Shown here one piece after another: positions 7,946 to 16,869 of a DNA stretch of 64,000 bases (positions are counted from its first letter, which is position 1; each line of letters starts with the position of its first letter). The DNA is from Paenibacillus polymyxa M1. GTDB taxonomy: Bacteria > Bacillota > Bacilli > Paenibacillales > Paenibacillaceae. The DNA lies in assembly GCF_000237325.1 (NCBI RefSeq), contig NC_017542.1:4250501-4314500 (forward strand), in the 5' to 3' direction. The translations under genes were made by a program, and so were the position numbers. Under the pieces are notes generated by a model. It saw only the letters and a program-made list of their open reading frames with translations. It was not told where the DNA came from and made no database searches.

Positions 7946-8034
7946 TTCCAGATTTACACATAGTAAATACCATAATGTATGGGTCATTCTGTAAACTAAC
8001 TCTCTCTTTTAACCGATAAATACATATGCTGGAT
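7946..8034 (+). promoter_or_regulatory. 89-bp upstream element with SigD-like promoter (copy A, before VgrG cluster)
   Basis: This 89-base block is matched without gaps, with 9 mismatches, by 38294-38382. Within it TAAA at 7992-7995, a 16-base spacer and ACCGATAA at 8012-8019 resemble the SigD consensus TAAA-N15-GCCGATAA. A near-palindrome TTTACACATAGTAAA lies upstream of that. The element ends 43 bases before the vgrG-like start at 8078 and is the only promoter candidate of the cluster that I can see. Confidence 0.65.
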
Positions 8035-8077
8035 TTATAATTCCACTTTTTAAACACAACTACAGAAGGAGACACCT

Positions 8078-9580
8078 ATGGAAAATATCGTGACGTACGG
8101 TCATATCGAAATCATGCCTTATGAGTTCGTCCGCCTTCATGAACTTAAAATCTTAAAAACAGTCAATGACCATGCCCGAATGATCTGTACAGGCATCATC
8201 TCGGAGAAAAAGCGAGAGCTGTATGTACGTGCTTCGGATGAAGAAACCCAGGTCAAAGCTTTTGTTACGGACAAAAATGGCAATCGGCAGCCTCTTTTTC
8301 GAGGCATTGCCTTGGATGTGGAGGAAAAAGTCGTTCACGGGGTCCATTACCTAACCGTCGAAGCCATCTCTCATACCTACGAGTTAGATATTAAACGCCA
8401 TCAACGCTCTTTCCAAAATCCCAAGCTCACCTATACGGGTTTGATTGAAAGTATTGTATCGGACTACTCCAAAGCAGAAGCGATGGATGTTGTGTCCCAT
8501 AAGAAGCCCATTGGTACCTTTATCATGCAATATGATGAAACCGATTGGCAATTTCTGAAACGGATGGCTTCCCACTTCTACTCTCCGCTCATTCCTGCAG
8601 TGGGCTATGGAGTGCCAAAGTTTTATTTTGGCCTACCTATGGGACTCAGCAAAGGAGAAATTAAATCTACGAATTATAAAGTCACCAAACGGGTCGCGGA
8701 TTTTCAAACCGCCTCAGAGAACCATATCCCTGGCGTGCGTGATGCGGATTTTATCCAATATGAGGTCGAGACGGAGAAATTGCTGGAGCCTGGCTACGAA
8801 GTGACCTTTCAAGGTCATAAGCTGATCGTAGCTGAAGTGCTAACAGAGATGAAGGACGGGGTACTGACCCATACCGCCAAGCTGTCACCACGAAGCGGCT
8901 TACGTCCGATTAAAGACTACAATCGCTCCATTATCGGCGCTTCTATTCAAGGCAAAGTACTGAGCGTTCGTCGGGACAAAGTACGTGCCCAGCTCGATAT
9001 GGACGATCAGCAAGATCCGAACACAGATTACTGGTTTCCCTACTCTACCATTTATGCCTCTGCGGATAACACGGGCTGGTATTGTATGCCTGAGGATGGG
9101 GACAGCATTCGTATCTATTTCCCCAGTTATAAGGAAGAAGAGGGATACGCGATCAGCTCAGTTAAAAGAGAACCACAACCTTCCGGGGGAAAAGCTTCTG
9201 TTACTTCTGGTCATGGCACAACTTCTGCTTCGTCTGCCGGATCAAAGTCTTCTTCGGCACTGTCTGCGGTAGCTCCTGCGCCAGATCGAATGGCTGATCC
9301 TGCCATTAAGACGCTGCGAACCAAATACGGCAAAGAAATCATGCTCGCCCCAGATCAAATCGTTATTTCTGGCAATGGCATGTCCATTGTCATTAACGAT
9401 AAAACAGGCATTGATATTGTAAGTGGAAAAAATGTGAGTATTAGCGCGGCTTCGGATATTATTATGAGTTCTGGTAACATCCAGCTTTCTGCCGGAAAAA
9501 TTGAGCTGTCTGGTAAAGGTAACACGATCACGTTGGATGACAAAACCACCTTCTCCGGCACGGAAATTAAGATGAACTAA
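8078..9580 (+). CDS. VgrG/Pvc8-like spike protein 1
   Basis: The 500-residue protein shows the three parts of a contractile-injection spike. They are a gpD/gp27-like base (about 1-280, with QYDETDWQFLKRMASHF), a gp5 OB-fold (about 285-370, IIGASIQGKVLSV...LDMDDQQDP...YWFPYS) and a C-terminal beta-needle with periodic short strands (VSISAASDIIMSSGNIQLSAG). It ends right after the needle, so it carries no effector domain. A paralogue with the same OB signature follows at 12408. It is the first gene of a rightward cluster and starts with ATG after AGAAGGAGAC. Such spikes sit on the tip of type VI, R-type or eCIS particles; no other particle gene is present here. Confidence 0.88.
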   Translation: MENIVTYGHIEIMPYEFVRLHELKILKTVNDHARMICTGIISEKKRELYVRASDEETQVKAFVTDKNGNRQPLFRGIALDVEEKVVHGVHYLTVEAISHTYELDIKRHQRSFQNPKLTYTGLIESIVSDYSKAEAMDVVSHKKPIGTFIMQYDETDWQFLKRMASHFYSPLIPAVGYGVPKFYFGLPMGLSKGEIKSTNYKVTKRVADFQTASENHIPGVRDADFIQYEVETEKLLEPGYEVTFQGHKLIVAEVLTEMKDGVLTHTAKLSPRSGLRPIKDYNRSIIGASIQGKVLSVRRDKVRAQLDMDDQQDPNTDYWFPYSTIYASADNTGWYCMPEDGDSIRIYFPSYKEEEGYAISSVKREPQPSGGKASVTSGHGTTSASSAGSKSSSALSAVAPAPDRMADPAIKTLRTKYGKEIMLAPDQIVISGNGMSIVINDKTGIDIVSGKNVSISAASDIIMSSGNIQLSAGKIELSGKGNTITLDDKTTFSGTEIKMN

Positions 9581-9600
9581 CGGAAGGTGAGAACTAGCAG

Positions 9601-10704
9601 ATGGATAAACAAGCGGCATTACACCATTTTAAAGAACATCATTTTACACCTTTGTTGGACATTCAGTTGGACAGGCTGGAAGCCATGTTTGATCGCTACC
9701 AAGCTCAACTAATCTCCGATTTCAAAGAATCGTTTAGGGATTTGTGTATACACATTCTGAACATGCAGCAACAAGGCCAAAAAGAACCCATTGGATATAT
9801 TCACTACTCGTTCTTGCGCACTCAGATGCTGGAGCAATCCTACCTGTATATGGTCGAGGCTTATTCTGCTGAATGGTACGAAGATGATTCTGATTGCAAG
9901 TTAACCTATGACGCATCATGGGCTTACGCATCGATGAGTACCATGTTGGAAGCCTTGGAGCAGGAACGAAAAATATATATGGGGACGATCACTTCAGTGG
10001 ACGTTGAACGATTGATACTGGAGTCCGCTCCTTTGTTTCACCAGTTTGTGAACTCCCTCCTGCGCTTAGGGATAGCAGAAGTGGTTCAAATGCCTGAGTA
10101 TCTCGCTATTCATAAAACTGATCGTGTAGTCATCCGAACGGGCGAATACAAGGATATCAGCGAGAATCTATATGTCGAAGATCAGGAAGCACTTCTTGCA
10201 GATCATGTGAGAGAGCAATTGATACACTCCAGTGAAGAAGAACCCTATGTTTACGAAAACCTAAAGCGGATCTCTCTTCCCCACCTTCACCTGATGCAAA
10301 AGGATCTGCGCTATAACGATTTTAGCCACACTGACTTACGGGAAAGCCAGTTTCACACCTGCATATTGATCGGAAGCATGTGGCAGCGATCGAATCTAGC
10401 AGGGGGTAGCTTTCAGGGATGCTTACTGACCGACGCGGATTTTAGATATAGCGATTTGAGAGATGCTAACTTCAGTAATGCCAGCGGACAACCTTATCGG
10501 GAACATGGAGTTCGGGTACCAGGTCTATGTGGCCTTCATTTTGAACATGCCATCCTGGATGGGGCCGATTTTACGGATGTGCATTCGTTTGAACATGCGT
10601 ATTTTGATGGGGCTTCGATGCAAGGAACCCTCGTCCCGCAAAAGTACTACCAGCATTGGAAACTAAGCGAAGCACAGCTTCAATCTATTGTGTGGACGGA
10701 GTAA
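9601..10704 (+). CDS. Pentapeptide-repeat protein, possible effector-loading adaptor
   Basis: The 367-residue protein has an alpha-helical N-terminal region (about 1-220) without recognised motifs. A C-terminal pentapeptide-repeat region (about 235-350) follows, with units such as ADLRE-like TDLRESQF, SNLAGGSF, ADFRYSDLRDANF and ADFTDVHSF. Pentapeptide repeats fold as right-handed quadrilateral helices. It lies 20 bases after spike 1, and the same strand continues into two small unknown genes and the PAAR-like gene. Pentapeptide proteins accompany VgrG genes in some type VI clusters, where they are thought to be adaptors or cargo. That role is inference here; no catalytic motif was seen. Confidence 0.75.
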   Translation: MDKQAALHHFKEHHFTPLLDIQLDRLEAMFDRYQAQLISDFKESFRDLCIHILNMQQQGQKEPIGYIHYSFLRTQMLEQSYLYMVEAYSAEWYEDDSDCKLTYDASWAYASMSTMLEALEQERKIYMGTITSVDVERLILESAPLFHQFVNSLLRLGIAEVVQMPEYLAIHKTDRVVIRTGEYKDISENLYVEDQEALLADHVREQLIHSSEEEPYVYENLKRISLPHLHLMQKDLRYNDFSHTDLRESQFHTCILIGSMWQRSNLAGGSFQGCLLTDADFRYSDLRDANFSNASGQPYREHGVRVPGLCGLHFEHAILDGADFTDVHSFEHAYFDGASMQGTLVPQKYYQHWKLSEAQLQSIVWTE

Positions 10705-10716
10705 GGAGGAATGTGT

Positions 10717-11229
10717 ATGCGCCATTATTATGTGCTGGTCGATGATCATCGTATATCCCGAAACATTGAACCGATGAATTTAAATCTTTTTAAAACGCCA
10801 TTTGTTGGCATGCCTCCGGCTCAGGTTTTAGATGTTCATGCGACAGAAGATGCGGAGTATACGGACTGGCTACCATTTTTAACCTCACAACCGCTATTTT
10901 CCGATCCTATGAAACGGATTCTAGAATTATACAATACACAAGCTCGTTTTAAGCAGGTGTATATCGTGAACCGGGAACCTAGCCGTCAGGAATTATATTG
11001 GATTTGTTCCGTTCCCTCTGTGGAAGGCATTTCAGAGCAGACTGAATTTTATGCGCACGACCAAACTCTAAAACGACTTGTTCTAGATAGCTATAAGGTG
11101 AATGGACACCATTTTTTCCGATTGTCCAACGTGAGGGAACCTTATTTCATCGTTAGCTTAGAGGCTGCTGAAAGCTTGCTTCGGCGGAGTTTGAGTGGTT
11201 TTCGGCTACAGAAGCTAGAACTCTTATAA
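10717..11229 (+). CDS. Unknown protein of the VgrG cluster, Imm11/DUF1629-like
   Basis: The protein has about 170 residues, acidic and without a signal or membrane segment. The start at 10717 (MRHYYVLVDDHR) is preferred because AAGGAGGA lies 7 bases before it, whereas the ATG at 10711 touches the ribosome site. The C-terminal pattern PYFIVSLEAAESLLRRSLSG with a final hydrophobic strand resembles the Imm11/DUF1629 fold, in which a late helix carries 'S..a...l....l.G'. The gene lies between the pentapeptide and the next unknown gene with only short gaps. A chaperone or adaptor role for loading the spike tip is possible. The family call is weak. Confidence 0.5.
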   Translation: MRHYYVLVDDHRISRNIEPMNLNLFKTPFVGMPPAQVLDVHATEDAEYTDWLPFLTSQPLFSDPMKRILELYNTQARFKQVYIVNREPSRQELYWICSVPSVEGISEQTEFYAHDQTLKRLVLDSYKVNGHHFFRLSNVREPYFIVSLEAAESLLRRSLSGFRLQKLELL

Positions 11230-11241
11230 GGAGGTTCAATC

Positions 11242-11871
11242 TTGACGGAGCATTGGGATGAATTTTTTTTAAAACTGCATCATCAGCAAGTATTGAAAGA
11301 GCAATTAAGTACAGCGGAAAACGATGAAAGCTGGATGATGATATCTATTGAAGAAGCGATAGAGGGAATTTTAAAAGGCTCACTAACGCTGACGAATGAA
11401 CAGGAAATTCGGTTTCAAACTCTTCCTGTCTTTGAAAATCAAGTCACCATTTCCCTGCCTGACTCTCTTGCTCCAGAAGTTCGAACTGGACAGACGGTAG
11501 ATCCATCGAGAAGCTTCGTCGTTCAGGACAAGCTGGGCGGAATCCTGTTCGGTCTGCACCAAAGCGGGCAAGAACTGGACCCTACGCAAATAGAAGTCTA
11601 TCAACAACAGATGATTGAGCAAACCAGTCGCGCACAACCAAGTATGAAGCTTGTAGATGAAAAGATTCTTTCTATTCAAGATACCATCATTGGCTGCTAT
11701 GAAGCTATTTTTCTAGTTTCCCCCTCTCCCTATTATCAAATTGTCTTTGTGCGTTCCTGGCGTGGCAAGGCTATGATCGGGAGTTGCCAATTTAAGCTGG
11801 AGGATGGTCCCCTCTGGGTTCCGTTAACCTATGCCATGCTGCACACTGCGACATGGTCGGAGCTTTCTTGA
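11242..11871 (+). CDS. Unknown cytoplasmic protein of the VgrG cluster
   Basis: The 209-residue protein starts at a TTG preceded at correct distance by GGAGG. It has no signal, membrane segment or recognised motif. Features are a run of small hydrophobic strands around ENQVTISLPDSL and YQIVFVRSWRGKAMIGS, and a Trp-containing C-terminus. It sits 12 bases after the previous gene and 31 bases before the DUF4280 gene, so it is part of the operon. I do not recognise the family. Position suggests an accessory factor for the spike and tip proteins. Confidence 0.6.
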   Translation: MTEHWDEFFLKLHHQQVLKEQLSTAENDESWMMISIEEAIEGILKGSLTLTNEQEIRFQTLPVFENQVTISLPDSLAPEVRTGQTVDPSRSFVVQDKLGGILFGLHQSGQELDPTQIEVYQQQMIEQTSRAQPSMKLVDEKILSIQDTIIGCYEAIFLVSPSPYYQIVFVRSWRGKAMIGSCQFKLEDGPLWVPLTYAMLHTATWSELS

Positions 11872-11902
11872 ATCTATACCTTTTATCCAAGGAGGTACTT
11901 AT

Positions 11903-12382
11903 ATGTTTTTACCTATACTTATTAAAGCTTTGGCCCAAGGTGCACTCAGCGGAGAACATTCCTATGTGGTGAGAGGAGCCAAGCTACAGTGCAGTCAAGG
12001 TACAGACCCTGGTGTGCTTAATATGATGTACAGCCATGGTGTCTTCATTAAAGATAAACCCGTTCTGAACGTGGACGATGCCATTTGTGGAGCCAATATT
12101 AGCAAAATCAATGCTTTTGGTCTGTGTAAATTGAAGCATGGTCTTCCTTGCGAACCTGAGATTGCGTTTGGGTCCAAGTGGACCGGTGGGAAAGAAGACG
12201 TATTGATTGAGGGGGCACCCGCCCTACTCAACAATTCGACCTTAATGTGTAGCTGCCAAGATGTTCTGACTAATACGTTCAATTTCATGATAGACCCCAG
12301 TGATGATGGTACCCTCTCTTCTGCGATCGGACCTAGTGGTGGGGGCATCATCTCAATCATCGATGACGGGCAAGACAGTTGA
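11903..12382 (+). CDS. DUF4280 PAAR-like tip protein
   Basis: The 159-residue protein starts at the ATG behind AAGGAGGTAC. Its sequence YVVRGAKLQCSQGTDPGVL, then VLNVDDAICGANISKINAFG, then DVLIEGAPALLNNSTLMCSC is the DUF4280 pattern, a PAAR-like domain rich in Cys and Gly. Such domains cap VgrG spikes and may bind a metal through Cys/His. Its 3' end and the intergenic space to the following VgrG gene are duplicated at about 18.9-19.2 kb. It lies directly upstream of the toxin-bearing spike, consistent with a tip for that spike. Confidence 0.85.
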   Translation: MFLPILIKALAQGALSGEHSYVVRGAKLQCSQGTDPGVLNMMYSHGVFIKDKPVLNVDDAICGANISKINAFGLCKLKHGLPCEPEIAFGSKWTGGKEDVLIEGAPALLNNSTLMCSCQDVLTNTFNFMIDPSDDGTLSSAIGPSGGGIISIIDDGQDS

Positions 12383-12407
12383 TTTTATCAAGCAAGGAGA
12401 TTCAGGA

Positions 12408-15305
12408 ATGAACATCGTAGCAAAAGACCGTTTTACCTATCAGCATCTACATGTTACCTGGCCCTATGGCAAGCTGCGTCTTCGTAATGTCCATATGAGT
12501 CACGAGCTCGGAGAACATGCCAGACTGAAGATCACGGGCGTCTTGGAAGGCAATCAAGCAGACACGATCATTACTAAAGCAAGTAGCGACGACGAAGTTG
12601 AGCTATGGTATTCCGATGCCAAAGATCAGAAGCATCCATTATTCATAGGACAACTATACTGCGTAGATGTGGAGCACACGCACCAGGAAATCGTGGTAAC
12701 TCTCGACGTCATTTCTCACAGCTTCAAATTGGATACGCAGTTCAAAAATCGTTCCTTTCAACATATCAATCAAAAATTTGTGGAGATTGTAGATGCAGTA
12801 CTGGCCGATTATAAAGGCTCGGATAAGATCGATGAAGCTTTTGAGAAAAAAGCGACAGGCCAGTTTATTATGCAGTATCAGGAGACGGATTGGACTTTTT
12901 TAAAACGGCTGGCTTCACATGTGGGAGCCCTGCTCGTCCCCAATATCGTTTCACACCATGCGCAAATTTGGATCGGAATCCCGCAAGCCAGGCAGCATAT
13001 TCATTTGAAAGAGGTTCCTTTTTCGTTACAACGCAAGATCGCTCCTTATCTGGATCAGGAGGCGAACGGCTGGAGATCTGCCAATATCGGAGATTACACC
13101 CGTTATACCTTTGAGTGGGATCAAATGCTGCAATTAGGAGATGAAGTTGAACGCAATCACGAAACTTACGTCATCACCAAACGTGAGGGTCAATTGATTC
13201 GTGGCTTGATGACTTGGTCGTATGAATGCGCCCTGACTGGGGGCTTGAAGGTCCCCAAAATCTATAATCGAACAATCATTGGCGCGGCTATTGAAGGAAA
13301 AATACTGGAGGTCAGCCGGAATCAGGTTCGATTGCATTTGGATATGGACGATCAGCAGAATCCTAAGGATGCCCAGTGGTTTCCCTATTCTGCAGAAGGG
13401 AATCAGGTGTGGTATCTAATGCCGGAAAAGGGTGCGCAGGTGAAGCTGTATTTTCCAAGCGCTGACGAGGACGATGCGATGGTTATACAATCGGTCCGAA
13501 CGAAACCATCTAGTGTTGCTGTCCCTTCATCTCACGCAGCTCAAGGTGCCGTGATCGAATCACCAGCAGAACGTCACCAGCGTAAAACAGCCGATCCTGG
13601 GGTCAAATCCTTTGCAAATCCCCAAGGAAAAGAAATTTCCTTAGGGAACTCCGAGCTGTCGATGAGTGCGCAGGAAGGATCGCTATACATCTCCATGAAT
13701 ACCCAGCACGGTGTTAGCCTGAACAGTACCCAACGTGTACAAATTCAAGCTGCAGGAAGTCTTAGTCTTTCGGCAGGTAGTATTCTGCTGCAAGGAACCA
13801 ACGGCTTACATTTGAATACAACAACGGATACGCTTGATTTGGAGCAGGAAGTTAACAGCGTGAGTTCGGAAATCCAGCTTAAAGCTTCCCTCCATCAATA
13901 TTACCCAGAACCGATCTTGTCTGACTTTGAGAAGCAAGTCGCTGAAAAGGGAATTCAGGGCGTAATGGGAGCACGCGCCAAGGAAAACGTAGGCGCCACC
14001 CTCAAGGGAGAATGGGATGCGGGTTTGGAGTTTGCAAAAGGCATGTGGAATTCGTTTGTCGACATAGCGGATCTTGTAACAGTTCCTCTTGCTTTTCGTT
14101 TTATCTTGCCAGAAGGAATCTTGAGACGTAATGAAACTTTCGAAGGTATTCAGCATGGCTTAGAACTGGGCGCTGAGAAAGGTATCAAGTATGTGGAAGT
14201 TGTTAAAAATTCGTCCAGTGTAGGACAGGGATTTAAAGACGTTGGGAAAGAAGTAAAAAAAGATGCTAACTTTATATGGGACGGCATCACAGAACCTTTC
14301 GTAAAAAAATTAGATAACTTCTTCCCCAACCCCTATACCGATACCAAACAGGAAAGTTATGATGCAGGATATGATAGTATAAAAGCCGCGGAACGTGCAG
14401 CAGACATTTATACAGTTCTTAAAGGCGGCGCAAAGTTATTTAAAAATCTTGGAAAGCTGGGTAAAGAAGAAGTCTCCTTATCTAAAGGGGCCAAGGAAAC
14501 TGGAGAAAAGAATACTGGAAAAGGTGGCGCGCCGGGATTATTCGGAGATACAGCAAAAGCTGAATCTGCCCTTGCCAAGGCTGGAGATGGAAAATTCAAA
14601 ACGAATGCCATTCGTTTCCCTAATAATTTTGAATCCTTAGGTAGTTACTTGCAAAGTGTAGCTAGAAAGATGAATATTCGTATTACTAAAAGGTCACCCA
14701 TCTTTGCAACTGCTGGAGATCATTATCGGTTTCATGATTCTGGTCATGATATCCCACATTCTAAAGGTTCTGGTGCAAAAATTTCGCCTGAGAGACAAAA
14801 ACAGATTGATGCGTTAGAATCAGGAGAGTACACGGGTAAGAGTACTAAAGGAACGGATGAAGGTGCTAGGTCTACAAACGTCTCTATAGAGAAAAAGAAA
14901 TGGCTTGAAAGTCTACAAAACACAGAAAACTTCAAACAAGGGACCAAAGAAAATGGATTAAACCATATTTTTGATGGTGAAATACTCAAAAATGGAAATG
15001 CCAACGGTTTCCATTATGAAGGAATGCCGAATAGTAACGGTAAAATTGTAGGAAATATCGACCCACCTAATGAGTTTGGTGTGTATCAAGCAAATATTGA
15101 AATTAATGGGGTATTAAAGGGCCCTAAATCCACATTTTTTCCAAAGGAATGGACACCACAACAGGTGATAGATGTAGTAAATGAAGCTTTTAATAATAAA
15201 GAAATTATAAAGAACAATAAATATATAGGAAAAACAAGCACGGGAATGGAGATAGAGTTTATTTTAAGAAATGATAAGATAATTTCAGCTTATCCAGTAT
15301 ATTAA
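12408..15305 (+). CDS. VgrG-like spike 2 fused to a C-terminal EndoU nuclease toxin
   Basis: The 965-residue protein begins at the ATG behind GCAAGGAGA. Its N-terminal half repeats the spike-1 architecture: gpD/gp27-like base 1-270 (QYQETDWTFLKRLASH), OB-fold 280-370 (IIGAAIEGKILEV, LDMDDQQNP, QWFPYS) and needle 400-490. A pretoxin-like region with hydrophobic helices follows (about 500-700), then a Lys/Gly-rich linker. The last ~110 residues match bacterial EndoU RNase toxins: NHIFDGE, GFHYEG and a late FPKEWTPQQVIDVV. EndoU toxins cut RNA in target cells. The next gene is the likely immunity gene. The needle-to-toxin layout is that of an evolved VgrG. Codon and base composition turn AT-rich near the toxin end, a common sign of recent toxin-module exchange. 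Confidence 0.85.
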   Translation: MNIVAKDRFTYQHLHVTWPYGKLRLRNVHMSHELGEHARLKITGVLEGNQADTIITKASSDDEVELWYSDAKDQKHPLFIGQLYCVDVEHTHQEIVVTLDVISHSFKLDTQFKNRSFQHINQKFVEIVDAVLADYKGSDKIDEAFEKKATGQFIMQYQETDWTFLKRLASHVGALLVPNIVSHHAQIWIGIPQARQHIHLKEVPFSLQRKIAPYLDQEANGWRSANIGDYTRYTFEWDQMLQLGDEVERNHETYVITKREGQLIRGLMTWSYECALTGGLKVPKIYNRTIIGAAIEGKILEVSRNQVRLHLDMDDQQNPKDAQWFPYSAEGNQVWYLMPEKGAQVKLYFPSADEDDAMVIQSVRTKPSSVAVPSSHAAQGAVIESPAERHQRKTADPGVKSFANPQGKEISLGNSELSMSAQEGSLYISMNTQHGVSLNSTQRVQIQAAGSLSLSAGSILLQGTNGLHLNTTTDTLDLEQEVNSVSSEIQLKASLHQYYPEPILSDFEKQVAEKGIQGVMGARAKENVGATLKGEWDAGLEFAKGMWNSFVDIADLVTVPLAFRFILPEGILRRNETFEGIQHGLELGAEKGIKYVEVVKNSSSVGQGFKDVGKEVKKDANFIWDGITEPFVKKLDNFFPNPYTDTKQESYDAGYDSIKAAERAADIYTVLKGGAKLFKNLGKLGKEEVSLSKGAKETGEKNTGKGGAPGLFGDTAKAESALAKAGDGKFKTNAIRFPNNFESLGSYLQSVARKMNIRITKRSPIFATAGDHYRFHDSGHDIPHSKGSGAKISPERQKQIDALESGEYTGKSTKGTDEGARSTNVSIEKKKWLESLQNTENFKQGTKENGLNHIFDGEILKNGNANGFHYEGMPNSNGKIVGNIDPPNEFGVYQANIEINGVLKGPKSTFFPKEWTPQQVIDVVNEAFNNKEIIKNNKYIGKTSTGMEIEFILRNDKIISAYPVY

Positions 15306-15323
15306 TTAGAGGAGATTTGAATA

Positions 15324-15788
15324 ATGATTAAGTATAAATATAAATTAAAATATATGGAAAAATTCAATATAGTCGTATTAGATTTTGACGAAGAAAAATC
15401 ACTGGAGTTCGCAAATATGATAAGTGATCCATTAGGATCTGATATACCTTGGAGATTTAAAGATTTGAAAATTGATATTGATAATTATATTGATTTATTA
15501 AGAGGAAATATACCACAATACAACCATGGAGGAAATGCATCTAGTGTTATATCCTATAGAGATTATACAATAATTGAAGATCCTTTTTATGACGAGGAAG
15601 AAGATGAAGTTGAACCGATCTGTAAATTAGAGACAGTTGAATTTGTGAAAATCATATTAGTATGGGCTTATGAAACTTATAAATATAAAAGTGAGCGGGG
15701 GGTGATTGCTCAAGAAGAGGCAGAAATGGTTATGAATTGGATCAAACAGAAAATGACAGAAGTTAAGAGTATAGAAAATAACGAATAA
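15324..15788 (+). CDS. Candidate immunity protein for the EndoU toxin
   Basis: This 154-residue, strongly acidic protein (DEEEDEVEP around residue 92) lies 18 bases after the toxin stop and before a terminator, the classical immunity position. It has no signal peptide or membrane segment, so it would act in the cytoplasm by binding the nuclease. I do not recognise a named Imm family. The N-terminus (MIKYKYKLKYMEKFNIVVLDFDEE) offers a second start, but the ATG after AGAGGAGATTTG is best. Confidence 0.7.
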   Translation: MIKYKYKLKYMEKFNIVVLDFDEEKSLEFANMISDPLGSDIPWRFKDLKIDIDNYIDLLRGNIPQYNHGGNASSVISYRDYTIIEDPFYDEEEDEVEPICKLETVEFVKIILVWAYETYKYKSERGVIAQEEAEMVMNWIKQKMTEVKSIENNE

Positions 15789-15826
15789 CCATAACAAAAA
15801 CTAAACAAATATAAATATGTATTGAG

Positions 15827-15868
15827 AAGCTTATTCCAATAAGAGTTATAATGAGGAATAGGCTTTTT
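15827..15868 (+). terminator. Cassette terminator, family 1
   Basis: AAGCTTATTCC at 15827-15837 pairs with GGAATAGGCTT at 15855-15865 and is followed by a T-run. Closely related hairpins end the cassettes at 17653, 22549 and 26598. Confidence 0.85.
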
Positions 15869-15924
15869 CAATGCGTAGACAGGTATATCAACAGTCGTTA
15901 TAACACTGAAACATTACATAAATT

Positions 15925-16242
15925 TTGATTTTGCGTAACGTAAGCGGGATACAGATTAGGCTGATATTCCACCTGCCTTCAAGCAAACTGAATTCGCCAT
16001 TTTATTATGAAGCAAGAGTTAGTCAAACTCCTGCGCCGGATAATCCAAAGATCGGTTTTGAAGGAGCACGTGGGGAGTCTCAATGTACGCTTAAGCCAGC
16101 ACCAGATCCTTAAATAAAAAAGATATTATATGAAGCTGGTATTAATGGTGTACAATATAAAAATGCTGTCCCCAATCTTTCACCAGTAGCAAAAGCACAA
16201 GTAGAAATCGACTATATGCTCAGTGGAAAGGGGAGATTTTAA
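15925..16242 (+). pseudogene. Toxin C-terminal fragment upstream of the first DUF6985-like gene
   Basis: The frame reads SKLNSPFYYEARVSQTP, then GARGESQCTLKPAPDP, an in-frame TAA at 16111-16113, and then KKILYEAGINGVQYKNA and FSP-like LSPVAKAQVEIDYM up to the stop at 16242. The 'EAGI.GV.YK...P.(F/L)SPVAKA.VEI' pattern is that of C-terminal nuclease domains of polymorphic toxins, possibly HNH/Endo VII-type. No delivery domain is attached, the stop breaks the frame and no start is convincing. It stops one base before the immunity ATG. A displaced, dead toxin tail is the best explanation. Confidence 0.65.
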
Positions 16243-16243
16243 A

Positions 16244-16712
16244 ATGACAATAAACGATCCAATCTTTGGCGAACTCGAATATAACTATAGTTGGGCTAAA
16301 GATACCACTATTCATTTTTTGGGAAAAGAAAACTGAGATTGCATTGATGATAGATGGTGAAGAAGATGGCGAGTTTGATGAAGATCAATATACGGCATAT
16401 CAATCATTAATGCAAAATTGGGAGCAATTGCAGCAAAGCTTCTTGCAACCAATTTTAGACTATTACCAACAAAAGCGACATGAACTTGGTTATGATACTG
16501 AACTTAATTAGAATTATCCCTTAGTTGAAACAACCGACAAACTTCTTGAAATGATTACTTTGGATGGAATTGTTGTTCCATATTCAGGTATTTATGAAGG
16601 TCGAGATATCGAAATACTTTTTGATTGTACATGGGATGTAGAGAATGGATTGGGAATTCGTTTATTAAATGAAAAAGTAACTGAAGTAGGTTACCAGGAT
16701 GTTGCAATTTGA
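16244..16712 (+). pseudogene. DUF6985-like immunity gene, copy 1 (frameshift plus nonsense)
   Basis: The gene starts MTINDPIFGELEYNYSW. An extra A near 16331 (GGGAAAAGAAAACTGAG, against GGGAAAAGAAACTGAG in copy 2) shifts the frame, and TAG at 16509-16511 replaces the GAG of copy 2. Repaired, it would encode about 155 residues ending VTEVGYQDVAI. The family resembles DUF6985, proteins found next to toxins and thought to be immunity proteins. It is nearly identical to 23845-24250. Copy 1 keeps the true C-terminus; copy 2 keeps the frame at the frameshift site. Confidence 0.75.
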
Positions 16713-16869
16713 ATATTTGGAGAGAGGCAAACTGGTGCTGAATTAAACACTTAATCACACCATTATTTTCGATTTAACCTTTGTTTTATCTGAGGAAGTT
16801 TCGTGAATGGAGAGTTGAACTGTTCACACGAAAGTTCTAAAAAAGAATATCCTATTTAACAATACACTG

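Noticed and set aside
16266..16511. 81-residue protein starting at 16266
   Set aside because: It is the middle of the DUF6985-like gene read from an internal codon after the frameshift; the true start is 16244.
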